From Microvirga sp. 17 mud 1-3 (lineage in GTDB: Bacteria > Pseudomonadota > Alphaproteobacteria > Rhizobiales > Beijerinckiaceae), in NCBI RefSeq assembly GCF_003151255.1, contig NZ_CP029481.1, positions 248,001 through 312,000 on the forward strand: 64,000 nt of DNA, in the 5' to 3' direction. The notes under the pieces are model-generated. The model was given only the letters and a program-made list of their open reading frames with translations. It was not told where the DNA came from and did no database searches. Every line of letters begins with the position of its first letter. The first letter of the stretch is position 1. Position numbers and translations under genes: made by a program. Positions 9,514 through 18,589 of the stretch are shown piece after piece.

Positions 9514-11529
9514 TCAGGTTGCCTTGGATGCCGTCCGCTTTCTGGCGAGACATCTTCTCCGGTAGCGAGATCGCTCGGATGCGCTTGATCGGTAGGCGTC
9601 CTCAAGAGCTTGGCCAATATCGATATGATTTATCACACGTCTCTCGAAAAAAGAGACGCTGCTACCATCATTGAACATGTATCGAAGAGGCCACACTCCA
9701 GCCTTGGCGAGCGCTCGCAGGAGAGCGGCAAGGCTTGTGCCATACTCCTTCGCGAGATCATGCGATCTAAGGAAATTCTCTTTAAAGTCGAGAATTGAGC
9801 GCCGGCACAGTTGAAGATACTCCCTGCTTGTTGCTTCTTGAAGGCTCTTAAGCTTATGATCTGCGACGAGGGCAAGTACTGTCATTGTTGAAACATTCAG
9901 AAATTTTGCAGCTGCCCATACGGGGACAAACACGTCTGTGCTCGTCTCATCAAACAGCGCATCATACATCCAAGTTTTCATCCGATGCCGGCAGAACCTG
10001 AGTGCCTGCAGGCCCTGCTGGCTGTCAACCGCATCACAGGGCGGCAGGGCGCCACTTCTCATTGCCCGTATCATCAGCTGGATCGGAATCTTATATAGGG
10101 AGCACGTTTTCATGACGCTCCCAAACGAGTGAGATTTGCCTCGGCTCAAGGATTTCAAATTTGATAGGATATCAGACGTGATCGTATCGACTTGCTCTAC
10201 AGAGATCAGATAAGTTTTCGAACCATCCACGCTTGGTCCTAATAAGGGCGTGAGGACACCTGCGCGAGCTATCTTGTTTAGTGCTTCCCGTGAAACTCCT
10301 AAGCGTTGTGCTGCGGTTTTGAAATCAATGGGCGGTTCGGACTTCGATAGAAGCTTCGTAAGGTCATCCGCGCGAAACAGAGTCGGAGCCCGGGCGTTCT
10401 CTCCCGCTCTCTTGGCATTGATGATTCCGGCGTCGACAAGCGCTTTGATTTTTGGTGGGCTGCGCCCCAAGAGTCTGCATGCACCCTTGAGGTCGACGAC
10501 ACGCGCATCATCACTGTCGTGTCGTTCCCATGACGCGCTTCTGCGGGCAAAGCCGTCCCAATGTCTACGCAGATATTCCTGGAAAAATGGCTTCAACGTT
10601 GCCCAGGGCTCACGTTCTTTGTGCATACCGACGCTATAGAACGTACCAAAGTCATGGGTTAGTCCGAAGCGAGCGCCCTCTGCCGTTGCCCGCCGTCGCT
10701 CCTTTAAATCATCAAGGTATCGGAAGAGTCCTTCCGGCCAGTTCCAAAGATACTTCAAGCCATCATTGAGCGCCGTGTGAACGCGGTCCTGGCCATCTCT
10801 CGAGTAATAGAGTGGGCGCGCCCCCGGAAGGTTCGTTTCAAGGTGGAAGGCCATAGATAGAACTAGCTCAACCTTGTCTGCGAAGGATAAGTGATCAAGC
10901 TGTTCGGGCCATTTGCCGTGATGGACGCACCCGTCAAGTATGAAGTGTTGGAATCCAATTTCGGTTGCGAGGAACCAAAGACCAATCATGTCGGTGACCG
11001 CAAGCTGCTCTGTGGTGCATGCAGCAAGGTCACCTTTGCATTCCCCGCAGTAGCGGATAGATGGACTTCCCCATACCGTGGGCTCTGCGCAATGTGGACA
11101 GTGCCTTGCGAGGCGTATGCAGTGACGAGGGCAAATTTGGATCAAACTGAGATCGAACAAGCTCGAATGAAAACCAAACTCTGCGAGGCACTTAGGACAG
11201 TACTTGCGGGAGGACTTGCTTGATATCGGGTCGAGCATCCCTGCCGGAACGAGATTGCCCAAGTATATGCGGACCTTGGAAGAGCACTTTCGATAGAGCT
11301 TCGCCAACAGTGTCTGTTCGTCCACACCTGTTAAGTTGATAATCGTTTTGAGTGTGTCGCCACTCCAGAAACCACTATCGAGCGTTTTTCCGGCGACTCT
11401 GCCGCGGCCAAGAGCTCCGTCGAGAATCCAGGTGCCGGAGACATAGCCATTGTATCCCGCTAAGCGTGCCAGATATCCGGCAGTGCTTTCATCATCTGCG
11501 ATGGGGGAGCGTACTGGGATCAGAGCCAA
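9514..11529 (-). CDS. Second TniQ-family protein (TniQ2), divergent from TniQ1
   Basis: A 671-residue protein with the TniQ start pattern ESTAGYLARLAGYNGY, a zinc-ribbon region (KYCPKC, CPRHC, HCPHC, YCGEC) and, after about residue 350, five successive helix-turn-helix-like modules such as DLKGACRLLGRSPPKIKALV, FKTAAQRLGVSREALNKIA and VWAAAKFLNVSTMTVLALV. The frame continues upstream to an ATG at 11607, but TTG at 11529 with AGAGG 8 bases before it gives an N terminus aligning with TniQ1, so TTG is chosen. In Tn7-like elements a second TniQ/TnsD gives an alternative target pathway. It is separated from the tns operon by two small genes and abuts a decayed IS3 element on its 5' side, which may affect its promoter. 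Confidence 0.82.
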   Translation of the reverse strand: MALIPVRSPIADDESTAGYLARLAGYNGYVSGTWILDGALGRGRVAGKTLDSGFWSGDTLKTIINLTGVDEQTLLAKLYRKCSSKVRIYLGNLVPAGMLDPISSKSSRKYCPKCLAEFGFHSSLFDLSLIQICPRHCIRLARHCPHCAEPTVWGSPSIRYCGECKGDLAACTTEQLAVTDMIGLWFLATEIGFQHFILDGCVHHGKWPEQLDHLSFADKVELVLSMAFHLETNLPGARPLYYSRDGQDRVHTALNDGLKYLWNWPEGLFRYLDDLKERRRATAEGARFGLTHDFGTFYSVGMHKEREPWATLKPFFQEYLRRHWDGFARRSASWERHDSDDARVVDLKGACRLLGRSPPKIKALVDAGIINAKRAGENARAPTLFRADDLTKLLSKSEPPIDFKTAAQRLGVSREALNKIARAGVLTPLLGPSVDGSKTYLISVEQVDTITSDILSNLKSLSRGKSHSFGSVMKTCSLYKIPIQLMIRAMRSGALPPCDAVDSQQGLQALRFCRHRMKTWMYDALFDETSTDVFVPVWAAAKFLNVSTMTVLALVADHKLKSLQEATSREYLQLCRRSILDFKENFLRSHDLAKEYGTSLAALLRALAKAGVWPLRYMFNDGSSVSFFERRVINHIDIGQALEDAYRSSASERSRYRRRCLARKRTASKAT

Positions 11530-11537
11530 CGTGAGTA

Positions 11538-11542
11538 CCTCT
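11538..11542 (-). promoter_or_regulatory. Ribosome binding site that decides the TTG start of TniQ2
   Basis: AGAGG on the minus strand ends 8 bases before TTG at 11529. The resulting N terminus matches that of the paralogue TniQ1, whereas the upstream ATG (11607) adds 26 residues with no counterpart. Confidence 0.6.
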
Positions 11543-11779
11543 GCCAACCGTACATTCAATGTAGCAGTAGTTTGCGTGTTAGTCCGCGATCGTGAGAGCC
11601 GGTCCACAGCTCTGAGATGGTAGAAAATTGCTTTTTGCAGCCGGAATGCTGCTGTTGGTGAGAGTTGAAGATACCGGTAGGCCTTTCTGGATTTCTCCAG
11701 TCGACAACTTCAGAAGGCTTATGATTATTGCCTCTGATGTTGAGCGTTTCTCCAGCCTTCGCTTTGGGTTCCGATAGAC

Positions 11780-12690
11780 CGGGCGGCTTACCAAGCCGAG
11801 AGAAGTCGAGGCGAGTGCCATGGTGATAGGCCCAGAGATTGACCAGGTGCTCGGTGAACGCAGCGCCATTGTCGGGGAACAGGTGCCGAAGTGCCCCGTG
11901 TTGCCGCACTAGACGATTGAGCAGTTCGGCCACGTGTTCTCCGTGCTGGCGCTCGCCTCCCTCGATCGCCAAGCCCTCGCGGGTGGACACCTCCATCGCC
12001 GTCAGGGCTCGGAACGTCAGCCCGATGCTGAGCGCGTCATTGACGAAGCCGAGGCTACAAGCCTCGTTGGGGTCGCTTAAGCTGGCAGCGCGCCTGCGGC
12101 TGCACCACTGTCTTCCGCCAATGGGGCCGCTTGCTGAAGGCCAGTCCTTCTTCCCGATAGAGCCGGTAGATGAGATTGCGGTCGGCCATCTAGCCTTCAC
12201 GCTTGAGCAGGATATGGAGGCGCTAGTAGCCATAGCGCACCCGCGTGCGCACAATTACGTGCATGCGCTGGCGCAGTTCGAGAAGGGAATCCTTGACCAG
12301 CGGCTCGCGCTGGGTGGAGCGGTGCTGGTGTGTGAGGGCACAGACCCGCCGCTCGTTGTGGCCGTGGGATACTTGCACGTAGCGCATCATCTGCTTCAGG
12401 ATCGCGGGCCGGAAAACTTTCTTGATAGCGCAACCTGCGGCACGGCCTTGTCGAGACTGAGCTCGGCCACCAGCTTCTTGAGGCGGGCGTTCTCCTCCAC
12501 CACCTGCTTGAGTTCCCGCTCCTTGTCCGATTCAGGGCCGACGTGCTGCTCCTTCCAGCGGTAGAACCTCTGCTCGGCAATCCCGACCTGCCGGATCAAA
12601 TCTGCGACTAGTAAGCCGGGTTCCGCCTGCGTCAGGACCGCCACGATCTGCTCAACCGAGAACTACTCTTTGCGTGTGACAAACCGCCGT
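11780..12690 (-). mobile_element. Decayed IS3-family insertion sequence (orfA and orfB remnants)
   Basis: On the minus strand the orfA product is recognisable (SVEQIVAVLTQAEPG, then VADLIRQVGIAEQRFYRWKEQHV and a coiled coil EENARLKKLVAELSLDKAV), but a stop codon sits just before FSVEQIV. orfB is broken into several frames; a DDE-like core survives as SDPNEACSLGFVNDAL, LNRLVRQHGALRHLFPDNGAAF and GTRLDFSRLGKP, with the first catalytic region altered from the usual SMDFV pattern. Similarity stops after GKP near 11780. This is a non-functional fossil of a copy-out/paste-in element. Its outer ends were not determined, so the limits are approximate. Confidence 0.8.
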
Positions 12691-13085
12691 CACCGAAAAA
12701 GAAATTTGCCGATCAGACTAACACAGCAGCTGGACCGCTTCGCCCGTGTCACCTCAGTCGACATCGCGCCTTAGCGCAAGATTTTTACGATGAGTCCCTA
12801 CGATGCAAATGGTCAGACACCTTACCTCGTCCTAACGAGAGAGGCCGCCTTCGCATAGAGAAAGGCCTCCACTCCTCGTCGTTCGAAGGTTGGATAAGAG
12901 CCATGAGGTCAGGCAAGCCACAGCCGCGTGTTAGTGCATGTGTTGAGGAGCCGTTTCAGATATCTCCTTAGGCAGCCATTGGAGAGGAAGGCCCATTTGG
13001 CCCTGAAGTGGCTCGCCTTTGGCGAAAGACTTTAGTTTGCGTCAGCTCTAAACAGTCGGCGTTTCTGAGCTGCCGATCAAATATA
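12691..13085. other. Gene-free stretch
   Basis: About 395 bp between the IS3 remnant and the SDR gene. No coding sequence, strong hairpin or repeat was recognised. Confidence 0.4.
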
Positions 13086-14057
13086 TCATTCGGTCAGACG
13101 AACTCCTGTGAGACGCTCGCTCAATGACCACAGGCGATCGGCAAGGTCTCGATTAATTGCCCAAGGGTGCACTCCACGGGGTTCCTGATGATCGTCGGAG
13201 ACAACAACGGCGATGTCGCAATCCTCGCAGTAAACCCCGCCCATACCCTCAAGCTGAGGACTCGTCGCACACCACACGCTGGTTGCCGCGCCTTGCTCGA
13301 CGCTCTTGATCCCCCGGGCCGGATCAATGATGGGCCGGTCGTTCTCGTCAATGGCGCCCTGAGCCCGGATCTCTTCGCGGGTCATATGCTTCGACAAGTT
13401 GGTCAGGATACCCCCGGGATGAAGCGAAAATGCGCGAACGCCATCGGCCTGAGCGAGCGTGTCTAGGTTGAGCGCGAACAGGACATTTGCGCTCTTCGAT
13501 TGGCCATACGCGATCCACGGGTCGTAGGCACGACGATCAAAATTCGGATCCTCAAAGTTTACTCCAGCGATGCAGTGACCGCGCGAAGAGACGGTCACCA
13601 CACGTGCTCCTCGGGCCTGCCGCAGGGCCGGCCAGAGGCGCACCGTCAGTTGGAAATGTCCAAGGTGATTTGTCGAGAACTGGGACTCGTACCCTCGACA
13701 ATCGCGGGTAAGTGGATTGGCCATGATGCCGGCGTTGTTCACGAGGATATGGAGCGCTTGACCCGAGGCGAGGAAATGATTGGCGAATGCGTCGATCGAG
13801 GTCGGATCCATCAGATCGAGGGACGCCGGCCGGGCATTGGGGATGTGTTCCAGCGCCTGCTTAGCTCTGTCCATATCGCGTGCCGGTACAATCACGGCGG
13901 CGCCTGCGGTGGCGAGCGCGCGGGATGTTTCCAATCCAATTCCGGCATAGCCGCCCGTCACGATAGCGACTCGGCCTGACAGGTCGCGGCCCTTTATCAC
14001 GTCAGCGGCTGTTGTAGCTGCGCCAAACCCGGATTTCATGGGAGCTTGAGGGGTCAT
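13086..14057 (-). CDS. Short-chain dehydrogenase/reductase
   Basis: A 323-residue classical-type SDR resembling the retinol-dehydrogenase/WW-oxidoreductase-like branch. The Rossmann motif TGGYAGIG lies at about residues 34-41, NNAG near 107, the catalytic Ser in VVTVSSRG near 155, and the YGQSK (YxxxK) pair near 183-187. It should be a cytoplasmic NAD(P)-dependent oxidoreductase; the substrate cannot be read from sequence. The ATG has AGGAG 6 bases upstream. It is divergent from an AraC-family gene 87 bp away, an arrangement often seen when the regulator controls the oxidoreductase. Confidence 0.9.
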   Translation of the reverse strand: MTPQAPMKSGFGAATTAADVIKGRDLSGRVAIVTGGYAGIGLETSRALATAGAAVIVPARDMDRAKQALEHIPNARPASLDLMDPTSIDAFANHFLASGQALHILVNNAGIMANPLTRDCRGYESQFSTNHLGHFQLTVRLWPALRQARGARVVTVSSRGHCIAGVNFEDPNFDRRAYDPWIAYGQSKSANVLFALNLDTLAQADGVRAFSLHPGGILTNLSKHMTREEIRAQGAIDENDRPIIDPARGIKSVEQGAATSVWCATSPQLEGMGGVYCEDCDIAVVVSDDHQEPRGVHPWAINRDLADRLWSLSERLTGVRLTE

Positions 14058-14144
14058 GCTGTTCTCCTTGCAGAGAAAGCATGCTCCAGCGAATCTGGAT
14101 TTTGAATGCTTGAAAATCCGTCATTTCTGCGCGATCGTCCGAAT

Positions 14145-15074
14145 ATGGGCGATCCTCTCTCCGATATGCTGAGCCTGGTCGAGGCCCGAAGTGTCCTGGC
14201 TGGCCGCCTTTATGCCAGCGGCTCTTGGGCAGTGCGGTTCCCACCACCAGAAAAGATTAAGTTCAGCGCCCTGCTGTGCGGGACATGCTACCTCAGTACG
14301 CAAGACTTGTCCGTTCCTGTACGCCTCGAGGCTGGTGACGTAATCGTCGTAACTGGTCAACACTCTTTCATACTGGCCAGCGATCCCACCTTGGACCCTG
14401 TTGATGCGCGAGTTCTGTTTCGGGAGGTTCCGGACAATGTTGCTCGGATCGGAAACGGCGAGGATGTGTTCCTCTTCGGTGGCCACGTAGCCATCAATGC
14501 GGCCCGTGCTGGCCTCATCATAGATGTCCTGCCACCACTGATCCATATCAGGTCTGCAGCACCGGAGGCTGGTGCCTTGCACTGGCTGTTAAAGCAATTG
14601 GTGGCGGAGCTGTCCAGCAACAGGGCAGGGTCTGATCTCGCGGCCTCGCATCTCGCGCAGTTGATGTTCGTCCAGGTTCTGCGAGCGCACCTCGCCGAAA
14701 CAACCCAAACATCTGATGCGGGCTGGTTCCGCGCGCTAGCGGATGACCGGATCGCGCCGGCCATACGGCTGATGCACCGCGAGCCCAGCCGCGCCTGGAC
14801 ATTAGGCGAATTGGCGCAGGCCAGCGCCATGTCACGAACGACCTTTGCAGCGCGGTTCAAAGAGGTGGCTGGTATAGCGCCGGTTGCCTACCTCCTGGTC
14901 TGGCGCATGCGGCTCGCCGAGCGCGCCCTCCTCAATAGTGACGCGCCGATCTCATCAGTTGCACTCTCCGTTGGCTACAAGTCTGAGAGCGCCTTCAGCA
15001 ATGCCTTCAAGAGGGTCGTAGGTGTGTCACCCAAACGCTATCGCTCAGCCCGCATGCCGATTAGCAAGGAGTAG
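14145..15074 (+). CDS. AraC-family transcriptional regulator with N-terminal cupin-like domain
   Basis: A 309-residue regulator from the chosen ATG. The N-terminal 180 residues form an AraC-type cupin sensor (DPLSDMLSLV opening, WAVRFPPP, then LEAGDVIVV). The C-terminal 100 residues form two helix-turn-helix motifs: WTLGELAQASAMSRTTFAARF and SSVALSVGYKSESAFSNAFKR, then the GVSPKRYR tail. The frame is open to an ATG at 14106, but the DPLSD opening near the N terminus is the family norm, so 14145 is preferred; neither start has a good ribosome site. It is divergent from the SDR gene and likely regulates it, the ligand probably being a small aldehyde or ketone (inference). Confidence 0.88.
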   Translation: MGDPLSDMLSLVEARSVLAGRLYASGSWAVRFPPPEKIKFSALLCGTCYLSTQDLSVPVRLEAGDVIVVTGQHSFILASDPTLDPVDARVLFREVPDNVARIGNGEDVFLFGGHVAINAARAGLIIDVLPPLIHIRSAAPEAGALHWLLKQLVAELSSNRAGSDLAASHLAQLMFVQVLRAHLAETTQTSDAGWFRALADDRIAPAIRLMHREPSRAWTLGELAQASAMSRTTFAARFKEVAGIAPVAYLLVWRMRLAERALLNSDAPISSVALSVGYKSESAFSNAFKRVVGVSPKRYRSARMPISKE

Positions 15075-15598
15075 CCCTTAACGTGACGAATGGATGATTT
15101 AACAGCAGGGCTTAGTATAAGCCTTTATTGCACCGTGACCTGAAATATAAGTTAATCTTGTGGGCGGCGTACTCAGAAGATCGGGTCAGCAGGCACAGCC
15201 CGATGGGTGCCTGCCTTACTCCGAAATCGATCTAACTGTCGCATCGCTGCGCAATGACGCGAAGATACGCTTGCAGTTACTGAAAATGCAGCGAAGTAAC
15301 TCATAAAACCGGGCACCGGCCGAAGGATTGGCCATAAAGCACAGTAGCGTAGGGAGCCCTATGAATCGCCGATGACGCGCCGCTTGAAATGCCAGATCTA
15401 TTCCGAGTAGAGCCATGGTAATTGCATGGCGTGGGAGCAGCATCCATCGCGGCGCAGGCGCGAGCAGGAAAACCTGCTCGCGGTAGAGGAGGCGCTAGCC
15501 TAAGCCGGCGAGGATTCGGGCGGTGTCGTACGAGGCACCAATCGACTAGTCGTTCGACCACATGCACTCGTCCCGCTCGGACCTTACCCGACAAACGG
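15075..15598. other. Gene-free stretch with one hairpin
   Basis: About 520 bp between convergent genes. Apart from the 10-bp inverted repeat at 15459-15482 nothing was recognised. Confidence 0.4.
15459..15482. repeat. Perfect inverted repeat, possible terminator of convergent genes
   Basis: CGCGAGCAGG and CCTGCTCGCG form a perfect 10-bp stem around an AAAA loop (TTTT on the minus strand). It lies about 115 bp downstream of the minus-strand hydrolase gene. There is no T tract after the stem on either strand, so terminator function is uncertain. Confidence 0.45.
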
Positions 15599-16516
15599 TT
15601 AGTAATCCCAAAAGACCGGTACCCAACGAAAAGCGTCGCCGTCGACCGCCACTCGTCCGACGGACGGGAACGGCAAGTGGGTAGCCACCAGCTGTTCGCC
15701 GGTCGCCGCCAGTTCTCGCAAAAGACGGACCCGAACACGAGCCGCCTCTTCAGGGTCGTGTTCGAAACCGTTATGCCAGTCAGGGTGGTCGAATCCGACC
15801 GCGAACACGGCGTCGCCAGCGAACGTTAGCCGGTCGCCGCCGGATGCCAGGCGGACCACACTATGTCCGGGGGTGTGGCCGCCGGTGCGTTGGACGATCA
15901 CGCCAGGCGCCACCTCATGTTCCTCATCGAACTTTCGCAGTTGGCTGCGGTACTCTTCCACAAAGCGCTTAGCGGTGGCCCTGAGCGCGTCCGGAAACCC
16001 CGGCGGCATGTCAGCGTGGGTGAAGTCAGGCGCCTCCCAAAACTTGACCTCGGCAGCAGCTACGTGAATCCGCAGATCCGGACGTAGCCGATCCTTCACA
16101 CCCTCGACAAGAAGCCCGCCGATATGGTCCATGTGCATGTGGGTAAGCACTACGTCAGTCACGGACGCCAGATCGATGTCGGCGGATTCTAGTCGCTTGA
16201 TCAGCTGCCCAGCCCGCGGCAAATTCAAGTTGGGGTCTAATCCCAAGCCGGCGTCGATAAGTATGGTCTGATTGCCGCTGCGAACCACGACTACGTTCAG
16301 CGACCAGTCGAAAGCATCCTGGGGTAGGAACATGTTGTTCAGCCAAGCCGCTCGCGTAGCCGCGTCGGCGTTGTGTCCCAACATTCTGGTTGGAAGCGGC
16401 AGTACACCATCGCTGACCACAAGCACGTCAATATCACCGACGCGTACCGCATAGCGCGACGGAACCAACTCTTCAGGCCCACGTGTACCGGGCTGCAACG
16501 TGTTGGCTAGATTCAT
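15599..16516 (-). CDS. Metallo-beta-lactamase-fold hydrolase
   Basis: A 305-residue MBL-fold protein. The zinc motif THMHMDHIGG (HxHxDH) is at about residues 124-133, followed by GGHTPGHS (third metal His), FAGDAVFA (bridging Asp) and a late THLPFPSVG His. The arrangement matches the lactonase/glyoxalase-II-like branch that hydrolyses lactones or thioesters. An N-terminal signal peptide is not evident. The ATG has AGGAG 6 bases upstream. It stands alone on its strand with gene-free DNA on both sides. Confidence 0.88.
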   Translation of the reverse strand: MNLANTLQPGTRGPEELVPSRYAVRVGDIDVLVVSDGVLPLPTRMLGHNADAATRAAWLNNMFLPQDAFDWSLNVVVVRSGNQTILIDAGLGLDPNLNLPRAGQLIKRLESADIDLASVTDVVLTHMHMDHIGGLLVEGVKDRLRPDLRIHVAAAEVKFWEAPDFTHADMPPGFPDALRATAKRFVEEYRSQLRKFDEEHEVAPGVIVQRTGGHTPGHSVVRLASGGDRLTFAGDAVFAVGFDHPDWHNGFEHDPEEAARVRVRLLRELAATGEQLVATHLPFPSVGRVAVDGDAFRWVPVFWDY

Positions 16517-17363
16517 GTTCGTCTCCTGCTAACCCACCGCTCTATACGCGGTCTCGACGACACTATGTTGAGGTGTGTTTGCCGTCGATTGGATCGAGGA
16601 ATAGGACGCGCCATACTACGGTATAGGTGTTGCCATTCATGTGGATGGCATCGAGCAGGGTTGTGCGTGTTAAGGTATCCGATCTCAATCCGCGTTGGTG
16701 GTCTATGTGCTCGAAGATTACTACGTCTTGCGATGAGGTGAAGAGAGGCCCTCATCGTGACGCTTAGCCAGATCAGGGCGTGTATCCACAGTTCGGCTGG
16801 CTCCTGTCTAAGGCCAAGCAGGAAGGCCGATATGACGGCCAGAGAACTTAGGAAAAGCGAGCTATTTCGCCATAACGAAAGAGTGCAAAACTGGGTCACC
16901 GTCTAATCAGAGAGCCGATAATCCAGCGCTCCAATCGGTTTCAGAACCATCGGTGAATGTGAGTACAGCGCGAACCATGTCTGCGCCGAGACGCAGATTG
17001 TTGCACCACAGTCTCCTATCGTGTCCCACACGTTTCATTTCCATCGGCTCTCCATTCGATGACGAGCAGCCTGTCTGAAGCTTGATTGACCTGGTTGATG
17101 TAAGGCAAATGAAGGAATTTCGAGCGTGCATGAATTCTATTCATGTATTTGCTCATGCTGCTAGGGCCTAGGCGACGTGGACAAAGTGCTAGGGCTTGCT
17201 ATCGAAGCGTTAAGATTGCCCTATTCTTTAAAACAGGTGACTGCATTCCTTCCTTTGATATCCAATTGTGGTCCTATGAGCACAGGTAAGTACTAGATCG
17301 CCGCGACGCATCAGGGAAAGTTGCTTCAAGGTATTTAGTCTATTCCCAGCCGAAGGGGCGGCG
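16517..17363. other. Long stretch without a supportable gene
   Basis: About 850 bp. On the minus strand a frame at 16513-16899 begins with a hydrophobic segment (SSLFLSSLAVISAFLLG), and a short frame around 17044-16907 has GGAGA before an ATG. Neither shows family resemblance. They could be remnants of small membrane or cytosolic proteins but are not called as genes. Confidence 0.35.
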
Positions 17364-18494
17364 ATGGTTCCTCAGAGAGCACGGACGAGCCATGGCACGG
17401 GAGTTCGGCCAAAATTCCTCGTTCACTGGCTTTTGCTCGCGTTGCTCGCCGTAGCACTTATCGCGTGCGCCGCACGACCTCGATCCGAAGTCTTGCAGCC
17501 TGCTGGAGTGAAGCGTGGTAATCGAAGCGTCACCATCTTTGCCGCGACGCTGCGAACGCCAAGGCCTGGATCGATAGTTACCTTCGACAGCGGCCAATCT
17601 CAGACACTTCGCTTCGCTCGGTACGTGATCTCGATCCCAGCAACGCACAAACCTGATACGATCGAGTGGCCAGGAGACCCACCTAATCCCGCCACTGATT
17701 TCGTCACGCTTGAATCGGCGAGCCTTTCGGATACCGAGTTCCGTGCTGGCATCGCTGCGGAGGATAACCGACGATCCATTCGACTTTTCATTCATGGATA
17801 TAATAACAGTTTCCAAGAAGCGGTTTATCGGCTCGCGCAGATCACGGCGGATGCTCACGATCATCGGGTCGCGGTGCTGTTCGCCTGGCCATCCCAGGCA
17901 AATCCGCTTAGCTACAGTGCGGATAGAGCGGCAGCAGGGGCATCAACAGAGGGCCTTGCGAGGACGATCGAGATTCTGGCTGAACGGCCACGCACAGGGA
18001 TTGTGTTGCTGGCTCACAGCATGGGAGGATGGCTTACGATTGAGACGCTGGCGAAAATGCGCCGTGAGCTTCGTCAAGAGACGTTCAAGCGATTCTCAAA
18101 TGTCGTTTTAGCCGCTCCGGATATCGACGTCGCCGACATGGTCCGCCATCTCGAAGCCATCGGCCGGCTTCCTCGGCCGCTCACGCTATTGGTGTCGAGG
18201 GATGACGCCGCTTTGGCCCTGTCTCGCATCATCACCGGCGGCCGGCGTGTCGGCGCCGACGATGTGCATGATCCGTGGGTTCAGGCTGCGGCCAGGCGAT
18301 ACGGTGCTCGGGTCGTCGATATCTCGGAACTGATGACGGCTGACAGCTTCCGGCACGCGCGCTTCACTGCGATGGTGGCGCTCTACGCAAAATTCCATAC
18401 GCAAATCGAGGACCCACTGGGGAGACACTATGCGGGCCCCGGCGTCTTTGTGTTTCGATCCGAAACATCGACGCTGGAGCCTATCGACCGGTGA
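17364..18494 (+). CDS. Lipoprotein alpha/beta hydrolase, DUF900 family
   Basis: A 376-residue protein. The N terminus has a hydrophobic signal segment and lipobox (LLALLAVALIAC, Cys near residue 32), indicating a lipid-anchored envelope protein. The DUF900 esterase/lipase-like fold follows: LFIHGYNNSF (oxyanion strand), VAVLFAWPS, and the nucleophile elbow LLAHSMGGW. A catalytic Asp and His are likely in the DIDVADM and SFRHARF regions. Substrates of this family are poorly defined. The ATG has AGGGG 5-6 bases upstream. It is a single-gene unit with gene-free DNA upstream. Confidence 0.87.
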   Translation: MVPQRARTSHGTGVRPKFLVHWLLLALLAVALIACAARPRSEVLQPAGVKRGNRSVTIFAATLRTPRPGSIVTFDSGQSQTLRFARYVISIPATHKPDTIEWPGDPPNPATDFVTLESASLSDTEFRAGIAAEDNRRSIRLFIHGYNNSFQEAVYRLAQITADAHDHRVAVLFAWPSQANPLSYSADRAAAGASTEGLARTIEILAERPRTGIVLLAHSMGGWLTIETLAKMRRELRQETFKRFSNVVLAAPDIDVADMVRHLEAIGRLPRPLTLLVSRDDAALALSRIITGGRRVGADDVHDPWVQAAARRYGARVVDISELMTADSFRHARFTAMVALYAKFHTQIEDPLGRHYAGPGVFVFRSETSTLEPIDR

Positions 18495-18589
18495 GTATCT
18501 GATACGATAAGCATTCTTAAAGTCGGACCACGAAAAGATGATGTCGTTGCAATATACAGAAAAAATGCCTGCATTTCAGCCGCTATTCC

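Larger units (their letters stand above)
1458..11529 (-). mobile_element. Tn7-like transposition module (tnsABC-tniQ plus second tniQ)
   Basis: The segment holds every core function of a heteromeric Tn7-like transposon in the order tnsA, tnsB, tnsC/tniB, tniQ, all on the minus strand with 12-bp gaps or a short overlap. Upstream are an unknown protein, an XRE-type regulator and a second tniQ. A TnsA homologue implies cut-and-paste with cleavage of both strands, unlike TnsA-less Tn5053/Tn402 elements. The coordinates cover the genes only; the ends were not identified. No Cas gene or repeat array is present, so guide RNA-directed insertion is not suggested. Whether the second tniQ belongs to this element is inference from proximity and shared module design. 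Confidence 0.75.

Noticed and set aside
1178..13085. CRISPR array or guide-RNA locus associated with the Tn7-like genes
   Set aside because: No regularly spaced direct repeats and no Cas genes were seen on either strand.
16513..16899. Minus-strand frame with a hydrophobic N terminus
   Set aside because: Only the first 55 residues look membrane-like, the rest is Arg/His-rich and unprotein-like, and there is no ribosome site or family match.
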